From Stemphylium vesicarium (taxonomy: Eukaryota; Ascomycota; Dothideomycetes; Pleosporales; Pleosporaceae), in assembly GCA_004380135.1 (NCBI GenBank), contig QXCR01000045.1:62001-126000 (forward strand): DNA of 64,000 nucleotides. Reading direction: 5' to 3'. How positions within the stretch are numbered: the first letter of the stretch is position 1; each line of letters opens with the position of its first letter. Below the pieces are notes generated by a model. That model saw only the letters and a list, made by a program, of their open reading frames with translations. It did not search any database and was not told where the DNA came from. Positions 1 to 9,091 of the stretch are shown here, in pieces. Position numbers and translations under genes: made by a program.

Positions 1-2
1 TC

Positions 3-1409
3 GTGAATGAAAAAGCGAGGCGGCAAGCGACGGGACAGCATGTAAATGCACCCATCAAGCCCTACACACTCCGTGACGTGGTGGACCCCGACGGCACCGC
101 GAAGCATGGCGAAATAATTTACATATTCCGCAACACCAAGACGAACCAGATTATATATTCCTTCCAGGAATTGCTGGATGTATGGCACTCATAGTCTCTC
201 ATCTGATTAGCTGTTAATCACCTTCAGAACCACCACCTCGAACAACTCCCCTTTATCGGCAAGCACTCGAAGCCGCCTGCCCTGCGCCCAGATGAATGGG
301 TACCCCACTGCGTCGTCACTTTCCCTACCCCCGCCCAAGGCCAAAATGCTTTCCGCAAGCTACGCGAGTTCCGGAGACTGCACGAGACCGCCTGGGAGAA
401 GACAAACCCTGAAATGATCTCAATGGAGCGCAAGCAAAGAGTGAAGAAGATTATGGATCAACGTGCCAACACGAGCGCCGACCTGGCCGAAGTCTTGCGC
501 TTACAAGAGGAGCACGGTCTCAAGGCTGCGGGGGAACTGCTGGAGCATGAGCAAAAGGCAACGACGATCCTGGACAAGCGGTGGAAGCAGATTGATGCGC
601 TTGCGAATGCGAGTGTGGCCAAGGAGAAGCCGACAGACAACCCCAAATGGCTTCAGGGACAAATACGGTCCATGGACCTGAAGCTCAAGATGAGGCACAA
701 CCAGAGTGAAGCCGATCAAAAGAGCTTGAAAGCCACCAAAGCTAGTCTCGAGACTCGCCTGGGAAAGGTCCAGTACGCAATTCGCAAAGCCGAGCAGTTC
801 AAGAAGCTGCAGGCAGATCTCGCGCAGAAGGCGGCGCCGGCCAAGGAGCCAGGTGCGGAAGCGAAGTTGGACGAATTGAAGTCTCACGCGCGCGTCCTCG
901 AAGAAGCACTCCAGAACCCAGATCCTACCCGCTCCGCATCAGATCTTGAAATGGACACTGCCCTTCTCGCCCAGCAGAGGTCCGAAATTGTTACTCTTGA
1001 ACAGGCTTTCGACGCCAAAGCCCAGGCTGAGTCCCGCGACCACTACATTGCTCGCTCCGTCCTTCCCAAGGCCCTCAAGAGGACTCCCGTCAGGCCCTAT
1101 ACCCTAAACGGCATCTCAGTGCGATGGGCAGACATCCAAGACGCTCTCTACGCCTCGCGCCAATGGCCCGAAGCCATTGAGCACGAACCTCTCGAGATCC
1201 ACAAGGCTCGCGGCGAAACCCTGATGCTCTCAGCTGAAGAGTACGAGATTGAAAAGAGTCACGACGTTAGCCGTGTCTTGCAAGCTCTGCAGGAGAGGGG
1301 TGATAGCCTGGGGCTGCCGCAACAGTCGGCAAATGTAGCACCAGCGCTGCGAAGCGGCATGCCGACCTTCATGCCGATACGGAACGCGTCCACGAACGCT
1401 ACCGCATAG
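3..1409 (+). CDS. MHR1: Mitochondrial large-subunit ribosomal protein mL67 / Mhr1, 5' partial
   Basis: In yeast this family (Mhr1, also named mL67) is a mitoribosomal large-subunit protein that also acts in mitochondrial DNA recombination. The reading frame is open at the window's left edge with no ATG, so the true start lies upstream. Exon 1 ends at 179, a 48-bp intron spans 180-227 (GTATGG...TTCAG, phase 0), and exon 2 runs 228-1409. The visible protein has about 450 residues. The diagnostic part is near the N-terminus: a YIFRNTKTNQIIYS segment followed across the splice by a conserved WVPHCVVTFP stretch, as in the fungal Mhr1 domain. The rest is lysine- and glutamate-rich, probably helical or coiled coil (about residues 125-300), ending in an Ala/Thr-rich tail. 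The family assignment is from recognition of these motifs. The exact ribosomal or recombination role here is inferred. Confidence 0.85.
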
Positions 1410-2222
1410 GGGCTAATGTACACTATGTAGACAATCACTATCTAAATTCACGCAAGATCTTCAATTCAACTGGTCGCCTGGCTGGTGGTCGTGATAAGCT
1501 TTCAAATACCCCGTTCCTTTGACAAGTGAAACATTGCCCATCTTGGAAGTTATTGAACATGTCCATGGATATCAGCTGTGCCGTTCATCCGACCCGTAGC
1601 AAGACGTCAGAAAGCTGACTAGAGCAAGAGCGGAGAGAGTTTGAGTAAAGTCTCGCTAAAACACTGGGATCGTTCGTACCGGTTGTACGATACGGCTGTC
1701 CAATCAACGCAATCGTATTACGCTTGGACTTACCATTCTGGGCGCACGCGGTAACCTGCTACGTGCGGTGCGCTATTCCCCGCCTGTGTCAAGGGTAGGA
1801 ACGGAGCTGCCGATCTTGACATGTGCGAGGTCTGGCCAGTAGGACAATATGCTTTTGGGAGCGTGTTGCTCGAACGTTGTGGCACCTAGTCAGTTCCTCG
1901 ACCGATATAGGGCGCGCCCTATCATGTCACGTCCTCGTACTACAACTCGCCACATCCTAACTCTTCCCTTTGCGTGCGGAGAAACACGATGACTGGTAAA
2001 CGGTTGAGCGCGGCTACAGACGCTGTAGACGCCCAGATCTAGCCCCAGCTCTACCATCTAATCAAGCGATGCAGTCCCGGATATCTAGGACTACCGAGCT
2101 GACTCACTATCGAGATATTTAGATCTCCTTCACAGACAAAACGTCTAATTGCGTTCATCCGTATACCAGCCCTCAAATAGCAATCCCAAACCAAAAGAGT
2201 CCCTGCTCTATCCACGCCCACT
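1410..2222. other. Intergenic region with a 16-bp perfect palindrome
   Basis: About 0.8 kb between the mL67 gene and the PaiB-like gene. I see no credible coding potential. The one standout is a perfect 16-bp GC-centred palindrome at 1907-1922 (ATAGGGCGCGCCCTAT), about 300 bp upstream of the PaiB-like start, which could be a dimeric regulator site. The last 100 bp before 2223 are C/A-rich, as in fungal 5' leaders. Confidence 0.5.
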
Positions 2223-2999
2223 ATGTACCTCCGCGCCGTACACGCAGAACAAGACATCCTCAAGCTGCAACAATTCATCCGCGCAAACCCCCTCGGCATC
2301 TTCACTACAGCCATCGAATCAAAATCCTCGCCTTTCATCCAATCAAGCCACATACCCTGGGTCCTCGATGTGTCGGCACCAAAAGGCGATGAGCAGCACC
2401 TTGGCGTCCTACGTGGGCATATCGCGCGCGCAAACCCCCAGGCAAAAGCCCTAATTGAGCACCTGACCACCGCATCATCTCAGGAAACCAACACCCAGAG
2501 CAATGAAGGCGGTCCTCAAACCCTCTCACGAGATGTAATGGTTCTCTTCAACGGGCCAGCACACCACTACGTAACCCCAAAATTCTACACCGAAACCAAA
2601 CCCGCCACCGCAAAAGTAGTCCCAACGTGGAACTACTCCGCCGTCCAAGTCTATGGCCGCGCCTCCATCTTCCACGACAGCAAGTCCGCTGCCACAGGCG
2701 CGTTTCTGGATAAACAGATCCGCGATCTTTCGATGCAGTCCGAAAAGGAGATTATGGGATACAAGGAGAAGCCGTGGCAGGTTGATGATGCGCCCGCGCC
2801 ATATGTTGAAATTATGAAGAAGGCGATTGTGGGCGTGCAGATTGAGATTTTGGATTTGGGCGGCAAGTGGAAGATGAGTCAGGAGATGGGAGTCGGCGAT
2901 CAGAAGGGGGTTGTCGAAGGGTTTAAGGGGTTGGGGACGGATTTGGGAACGGAGATGGCGGAGACGGTGTTGGAGAGGAGTAAGATTGGGAAGTCGTGA
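2223..2999 (+). CDS. PaiB-like FMN-binding protein
   Basis: Intronless 258-residue protein of the PaiB / FMN-binding split-barrel family, known in bacteria as a negative regulator of sporulation and protease genes and in fungi as an uncharacterised flavin-binding protein. The N-terminus (MYLRAVHAEQD...) leads into the family pattern FIRANPLGIFTT, then SHIPWVLD, a HLGVLRGHIARANPQ block and VLFNGPAHHYVTPKFY. The key VPTWNYSAVQVYGR segment sits near residue 150. The C-terminal third (EKEIMGYKEKPWQVDDAP, then MKKAIVGVQIEI) also matches the family, followed by a short Gly-rich tail. Length is slightly above the bacterial form of about 210. There is no DNA-binding domain of the fungal type and no signal peptide, so it is likely a cytosolic flavoprotein. 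Whether it regulates transcription in a fungus is unknown. Confidence 0.85.
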   Translation: MYLRAVHAEQDILKLQQFIRANPLGIFTTAIESKSSPFIQSSHIPWVLDVSAPKGDEQHLGVLRGHIARANPQAKALIEHLTTASSQETNTQSNEGGPQTLSRDVMVLFNGPAHHYVTPKFYTETKPATAKVVPTWNYSAVQVYGRASIFHDSKSAATGAFLDKQIRDLSMQSEKEIMGYKEKPWQVDDAPAPYVEIMKKAIVGVQIEILDLGGKWKMSQEMGVGDQKGVVEGFKGLGTDLGTEMAETVLERSKIGKS

Positions 3000-3648
3000 C
3001 GTGGGGGTTTAGACGAAAATTAATCGTGATACTCAACCAGTGCGTTTTTCGCTTAGTGGATGTGCATTGTCAGTGATGCTTAGATGACTACTGTATTCGC
3101 ATCATGCGCAAGCTACGACCTCTTGTATCACGCCATACTCTCCAAAGAATGACTACTTCCTGTACATCTACGAAAGACCTCTGTCTACAGCGAAGCTGCA
3201 CTTGCGCAACACCGAATGCATGTACCCACTCATCGTTGCTTGCACCGCGAGATGTCCCGCAAACCCGTTCTCCAAATGGACCCAAAACGTTCTACCAAGA
3301 CGTTACCAGCGTTGTTTTCGGGTTGCCGTGGCCTAGATAGGCCCGGGCGACTATCTTCTGAAACGAATTGGCGGAGATGTTGATCTCGTCGAGGGCTGAT
3401 TCTGGCGAGAAGCTGCAAATGCCGTATAGTCTCGCATTATCCGCGAACATGGCGCAGAATGGACTTAGATTGTGTCGCATTTATACGTTCGCGTAATTTA
3501 CTGGGCTGAGACCAAGTCAAGATGCGGCCGAAGACCCCAGTTACCAGTCTGCTCTTGGGTCGTCGGTTGGCCTGTTCGAAATCCCGATGCCTTCTCTTGC
3601 CGGACCATCTTAGTACAGCTTTCGAATTCATCTTAAATTGACGAGAGC
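3000..3648. other. Intergenic region, nothing recognised
   Basis: This 650-bp stretch separates the 3' ends of the convergent PaiB-like and GFA-fold genes. Only short overlapping open frames without family resemblance are present, so I read it as two 3' UTRs plus spacer. Confidence 0.45.
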
Positions 3649-4422
3649 TTATTTTTGGTCGGCATCCCCAGATCCAACTGTTGTCTGCTCCATCTTCTTG
3701 GTGACGTCCTCTTCATCCAGCTTGAGAGTCAGCTTCTCCAGCCTCTGTTGCAACGCTTTTTCCGTCTCCTTGAACCTCTTCTCGAAAGCTTCGTCATCTT
3801 CCTCGCCAAATTCAAGCGCAGTGGGTGTCTTGTCTCCCTCTCCACTGCCCTCCTCAGTGCTTCCCTCTTCCTTGGTCTTCGAAGCCTTGTTCCACTCTCG
3901 CAACGCTGCAATTCTTCTCTTCTTGACCTCCTCAGCTCTTCGCTCACAAAGCTCGAGTCTCTTCAAACTGCTCTTGGGCCACAAGCCTTTTATAACACCG
4001 CCCTTTTCAAACGTCTTCGCCCCTTCGGGCAAGCGTACCCAGTCAAGCTTACTCTCCACAAAAATGTGCGCATCTGGCTCCATAAGGCTCGGAAAGTCCA
4101 GCGTTCCTATTCGAACATCACAAACAGCTTCTCCATGGTGGCTGTCCGCCCAAAGCGGCAAATGGCATTTCGGACATTCTGCGTGTCGCACAATAGCACC
4201 AGCTTTCTTTTCGGTCTTGACGAACGCTGGCGGGGCGGACGAGATGATCTTGATGTTGTATAACTCAATGGTAAGAAACAGCGCAAACGCGCTCCCCGTG
4301 AGTTTTTGACAGTCGGGGCAGTGGCAAGCGTAGCAGTATAGAGGGGATGTTAGCAGGCGATAGCGGACGGTGTTGCAGATGCAGCCACCTGTTATCGCCG
4401 GAAACGACTTGGGTGTGGCCAT
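3649..4422 (-). CDS. GFA / CENP-V-fold zinc protein with coiled-coil tail
   Basis: Intronless 257-residue protein. Residues 1-150 form a GFA (glutathione-dependent formaldehyde-activating enzyme / CENP-V) domain. The zinc ligands are visible as GGCICNTVRY near residues 12-21, CYACHCPDCQKLTG near 30-43, and HAECPKCHLPLW near 100. Such proteins bind two zinc ions. Some have been linked to S-(hydroxymethyl)glutathione formation, but most fungal members have no proven substrate. Residues from about 165 to the end are an added charged region (KSSLKRLELCERRAEEVKKRR..., later acidic, then a Leu-heptad-like ALQQRLEKLTLKL), predicted by eye as disordered plus coiled coil. This tail is not part of the usual GFA domain. 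The ATG at 4422 begins MATPKSFP, directly before the domain. Confidence 0.85.
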   Translation of the reverse strand: MATPKSFPAITGGCICNTVRYRLLTSPLYCYACHCPDCQKLTGSAFALFLTIELYNIKIISSAPPAFVKTEKKAGAIVRHAECPKCHLPLWADSHHGEAVCDVRIGTLDFPSLMEPDAHIFVESKLDWVRLPEGAKTFEKGGVIKGLWPKSSLKRLELCERRAEEVKKRRIAALREWNKASKTKEEGSTEEGSGEGDKTPTALEFGEEDDEAFEKRFKETEKALQQRLEKLTLKLDEEDVTKKMEQTTVGSGDADQK

Positions 4423-5018
4423 GACGGTACTCTCCAGGGATTGACTTCTGTTGCGCGGGCGAAAACGTTAGACTTAAAATATTGTCGTGTTGGCGTATGT
4501 GTTCAGGAGGCCGAGTCAGCATGACGTTTGCTTGTGCCAAGCCGCTAGACCGGTTAGCGTTCGCCTCGTGCCCACACGATGGCGGCCTATGACGTACAGA
4601 GTCATGATTGTACTCTTCACGCATTCTAGGGCCATGTTTCATGCGCTTCCATCGTATACTTGATGCAATTCTATGATCTGCCAGTCCTATGTGGGAGATA
4701 GACCGACTGCCGAAAGTCGTACCTGTCTAGTCGGCGAACGGGGTTTTTGGCCAGCTTGCCTTCAGTTACATCAGTACCCTTAAAATTGAGAGCTTTGAGC
4801 GCATCTGATTGTTCAACTGGCCACAATATTTGTATAGGGATTTTTCTTTAAGAATGCGATAGCTCGCATGGGGTGCGACGATGTCCGAAGGGCGGCGGTA
4901 ACGAATGATTCTCACAGCAAAACAATGGGGAAGTGGTGCCCAGCGTCTGCGACTATCTTCGCGAATTACGCTATCAGCAGTGCACATGATGTATTCGAAG
5001 TTCTAACGAGTCTAAGAA
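4423..5018. other. Intergenic region, nothing recognised
   Basis: Presumed promoter of the minus-strand GFA-fold gene followed by spacer. I see no open frame with family resemblance and no repeat. Confidence 0.4.
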
Positions 5019-7543
5019 TCAACACTCAGACTTCCAAATAATGCCCTCTATCGACTTGCCCTCAAAGGTCTTCAACATGGCGTCTCGCATGATAACCAAC
5101 TGTGCGTGCTTTCCCAGTGTTTTCCCCCATTTGGACCCAGCTCCCTTGGACATTTCCAAGTCGATCATCATCAGCGTGGTCTGCGCGACTTCTATACCGC
5201 AATCAACACTTACTTCATCTAAATCATGTGCATCCATCAGCAATGTGACAGACGCCCAATCCTCACCCATGCCCCGATGCCCAACGAGCTTGGATTGATT
5301 AGAAACTTCTTGCCAAAACTGGAAGCAGAGTCTCATGACAGCAAATAATTTGGTCTTCATGAGGGGGAGTGGGCCACTGAACTCCTTTCTTAAATCCGCT
5401 TATCTTTCGTTAGCGAAGTTAACCAGGGAGTGCTCCGAAAAGAAGGACCTGACACGTTTGTACAAGTCGCGACGCGTGACATCCGTGATACATGTACCTT
5501 CCGTACCGACACTATCAACATAGACGCTGCCAGCATAGCTAGTGAGGAGGCCCTCTCGAAGAAATCTCGATGTTGTACAAGGGCCCAATTGTTCGTAAAT
5601 ATCGTCTCCTGGTCTCCAATGGCTGTGAGATTTGCCTGTGGAGTCTTTTGTGCATCCGCGAAGTCTGGCTCCTTGTGCACGTATGTAATTTTCGTAGTAA
5701 CGGACCTTTGGGCGCTGAGATGGATGAGCAAACACGACCTTGCCGTAGAGCGTAGCGAGTTCTTCAAGGACAGGGATGCGAAGTGCTTGCTTACTAGTTT
5801 GTTGGAGAACGTTGTAAATGTGCAACGCGAGTGAAAAGTAGCCGCCTAGGCGGAGCATCAATACGCCACAAGACGTACCTTGACTTAGGATGGGTGCCAT
5901 GAGGCTACCGCAGACCCAGGGCGACTGGCTGTATAAGTCGAACGTTGAGTCATTGCGCGATTCCAACATCTGTTTGACAAGAACACCGATATTCTCTTTG
6001 AAAAATCTGGCTTGGCGACAAACAGACAACAGAAGGTCAGCAGCAAAGCCAGAAGACGCTTGTTCGACTTCTGCAGCGAGTCGAAGCGCCGCAATGCGAG
6101 GATTGTTTGATTGGGTGTACGGAAGATAACTGCTTTGCTGCACGTAACTGCGGCAGCCTTCGAGTAGTAAATGCAGCCCAAGCGCATCCGAAGCTAGAGG
6201 TGAGGTCTCTGGATTATCGACTATCCTCTTCAAATCGACTAGAAGAGGGATACACCCTATCCATTAAAGTGGGGTGTCTCCTAAGATGGTCGCATTTTCC
6301 CATTGGCCAGGAGACTCGCAGGCCTGATATGCGGGTGATCGGTAGATACTAGAGAGAATTGAGCTCGCCAGCCCACGATCTCGAGCGTGTATTCCATGGG
6401 TCGACTTCACCGCTTGTACCCCATTGCTTGCTTGACTGTGCCAGGTCAAGCTGACTAGTGCCTTTATCCTTTGGAGTCGATGTGACTAACTCACTGGGCG
6501 AAGGAGTGGCTGTTAACGCGATGGTGGGATAATCTTCAATCTTCAATCTTCATGCGATCAGGAATTCCCTGAAAGTGTCTTCCGGATTGAACGTCGGCAA
6601 AAAATGTGACCATTTCCTCGTACGGCCATACAATTCCGCAGCCGCGAGTAAGCTCTGCGAAGCTATGATCGTGGCTAGACTCCTGCGTACGAAACTGACT
6701 GGGACAAACCTTAGTGTCGGGATCATGCTTACCAGAATCACATTTCACATAATTCTGAACAAGGTCTTTGTGGGTGCGTGAAGATGGTGCTCGGTCATCG
6801 GTCATCCATCGAAGTTGAACGAACATCCAGTTCATCAGCCAACCACCTACAGCCATCGATAGATGACCACGTGCAACGGATGCCCATATCTCTCTTGACT
6901 TTGTAGTTGTCGTCTCTAAGCCTGATAGATAGGCCTCTGCAGCGATTCTAGCCTCGATGGGGTCTTCGGTGATGGCAGACCGCTTCTGGATTTCTTTGGA
7001 AGCGTCAAAACCCGATCAAAATTGGGATACGGAGGTTCCATATTCTGGCTCACGCTTGATAACATCGCTTAGAACAGTAAAGCAGTTATGTGTGGAGGCT
7101 GACGGGCCTGTAGATGAATTTGCTGCTTTTTTCTTCGCCTTCGTGCTACCACCTCGCTAAGGAAACAACAGATTATACGCTTCGGCTAGGATAGCGTTGA
7201 AGGCTGTATGGCGTTCGGTTGATTCCTCGGTCAGTTTTGTCCTGACTGGGAAGCTCTTGTAGTATCGCGTAAGTTTGTTCCGGTTTACCAAGGCTACTTT
7301 GAATGCGTCGTGTATTGGACCTGGAGGACGTATGGACTTTGTAGCTGCCTTCCATACCGTCGCTATGATTGTGCAAAGGGTCACCCTAGTAGAGTCATTG
7401 GCTCCTGATTTCTGGCCTTTAGGATCATCCTGCGACTGCAACCAGTCAATGAGACATGCGGTTGCGCTCTTGTACGCATGGTAGACTTCGAATAGAGAAG
7501 TTGAAAGACGTTCTTCGCGAGAGGTTAGAGTCGACGGAGCCAT
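5019..7543 (-). pseudogene. Decayed DUF6604-family gene
   Basis: One long minus-strand coding relic beginning at an ATG at 7543 (MAPSTLTSREERLST). Its N-terminal part has the DUF6604 pattern: VYHAYKSATACLIDWL, then TLCTIIATVWKAATKSI and NRNKLTRYYKS. Reading onward gives protein-like sequence in one frame, but interrupted by TAG at 7157-7159 and TGA at 7016-7018. A frameshift follows, caused by a 7-bp repeat at 6531-6551, then at least one more frame change near 6350-6450, then TAA at 6264-6266 and TAA at 5400-5402. After the last stop the same frame continues to 5019. The central part (WVCGSLMAPILSQG, ALHIYNVLQQ, LEELATLYGKVVF) resembles the downstream region of DUF6604 proteins. All four substitution stops could arise from CAG, CGA or CAA by C-to-T change. 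Function is unknown for the family. I see no intron that would remove the stops. Confidence 0.8.
6531..6551. repeat. 7-bp tandem repeat, three copies, causing a frameshift
   Basis: AATCTTC occurs three times head to tail on the plus strand (GAAGATT on the gene strand). With two copies the DUF6604-relic reading frame would run through MKIEDYPTIALTA. The third copy shifts the frame and brings in a TGA at 6536-6538. Confidence 0.85.
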
Positions 7544-8768
7544 GGTGAGCCTTGCCGTGTTTACGTATGTCCCAAGGGATTCAGCTGTACAGGTAGGGCC
7601 GCGAGATGAGCAACAGAATGGCATGAAGGAAAGATCAACTTTTCAGAGTGTTAGATTTCAAGGAGTGAGTGCAATTTTGCGAACCAAGGTTTAGAACGGA
7701 TATCGTGTTGATTCCCGAGTAATGCGCTTTCGAACGGACATGGGACTCAAGTGAAATCTGGTCCCGCCAGTACGGTCGTGCCTAGAAGCCATCGTTGCAC
7801 AACAAGTTCTGTTCTCATCGCCGGAATGAAAACATAAGGCAATGAGGTCAAATAGGCTACCTCATTTGCATGTCTCTGATGGGTTCGACGTTTGTTACTT
7901 TGGTGGTACGATATAGCGCAGCCAGAGTCCTAGATGCTCTCACGTGATCCGCTGTTGCCTTGAGGATGGATGTTCACCGAGACCCCAGCGGGCTACAAAT
8001 CCAGCCCACGCTATGATTGTGTCCATTAGAGCCTGTTCGGAGCCATCGGATTGTTGAATTGCTGTTGAGGCTGGCGGTGGCGAAGATAGGCTATTTCTCG
8101 GTAGATTCGTCTAGAAGGCCGGAGACGTGCCGCAAGTGTGCCTGCAGGGTCCTTCGGCTCGATGCGACGCTGAAGCGGGCGAATTTCGGACACCCGCGCT
8201 TTATCTTTCCTGCACGCGACTCGCGAGCCCTTTACTTTCGCTATATGGCGCGTTTTGGGAGCATCGTTCGGCGGCGATAAGAGGCGATCGCGAGACTCCA
8301 AAATGCCCAGGTGAAGGTCGAGGCGGTCGAGACGGTCAGTGCTCCCCCATACCCCAGGTACGTACCCCAAATCTAGACCCAGTTTTTACTTCCCGCCAAG
8401 CGGCTACATCCCTGCACGGATCGCTCACCGCCCCTGAAACTTTTTCTCGCCTTCGCTTCGCCTCCTTTCTGTTTTTTCCCGCCCTGAGACCCACAACAAC
8501 ACCTTCTTTAAGGTCCACTTTCTTTATATAAACTGTGTCTGTGTCCTCCTTTCCCCGCAATCCTTCAACCAAACTCCTCATTCACTTTCGTTCTACTGTA
8601 CCGCACAAGTCATATCTAAGACAACCACAACAGTCACTTGTCACACGTGTCGCTTTAGCATCACAATCACTCAGCAGACGGTCACGCCACCACTCGTCGC
8701 TACATAAACCTCAAATTCAACTTCGGTCTTCAGAAAGTACCAAAACAACACACAAACTCGACATCAAG
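7544..8768. other. Intergenic region and 5' leader of the small mitochondrial gene
   Basis: 1.2 kb with no credible gene. The right-hand third is C/T-rich (8400-8768), has a TATA-like box at about 8525-8533, and then a leader of about 240 nt rich in CAA/CA, typical of highly expressed fungal genes. Confidence 0.45.
8525..8533 (+). promoter_or_regulatory. Probable TATA box of the small mitochondrial gene
   Basis: TATATAAAC inside a strongly C/T-rich tract, about 240 bp before the ATG at 8769. No in-frame start in the leader looks authentic. Confidence 0.5.
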
Positions 8769-9091
8769 ATGTTTGCCCGTATCGCTGCCCGTGTCCCTGT
8801 CACCACTGCCTTTGCCGGCAAGCGCGCTACTCCCGCCGCCATCCGCTACAACTCCTCAAGCTCCTCGAGCAGCACTGCTCGCATGATGGAGATGGCTGCC
8901 CAGGCTGAGCGACCCAGTATGTCACTGCGCAGTCTCCTCAGCCTATACAAATGCTAATAATTCTACTAGACGCCACTGAGGTTGCTGTACCCGTCATGTG
9001 GGCCGTCTGCGGTGTCCTCACCTACACTGCCTGGAACCGCATGAGCGAGCGCACCGCTGGCCAGAACGTTGAGAAACTTCTCATCGTCTGA
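8769..9091 (+). CDS. Small mitochondrial single-pass membrane protein, unrecognised
   Basis: Two exons, 8769-8916 and 8970-9091, with a 53-bp intron (GTATGT...GCTAATAA...CTACTAG), give 89 residues. The N-terminus MFARIAARVPVTTAFAGKR is a clear mitochondrial presequence (Arg-rich, no acids), followed by a Ser run near residues 31-38. After the splice comes one hydrophobic segment (VPVMWAVCGVLTYTAWNRM, about 57-75) and a conserved-looking C-terminus ending in EKLLIV. Size and layout resemble an accessory subunit of a respiratory complex or ATP synthase, but I cannot name a family. The earlier ATG in the same frame at 8535 lies in the leader and would add a Ser/Arg-rich low-complexity extension, so I chose 8769 because the presequence starts there. 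Confidence 0.75.

Noticed and set aside
3104..3631. Short frames between the PaiB-like and GFA genes
   Set aside because: Overlapping, short, no family signal; probably 3' UTRs.
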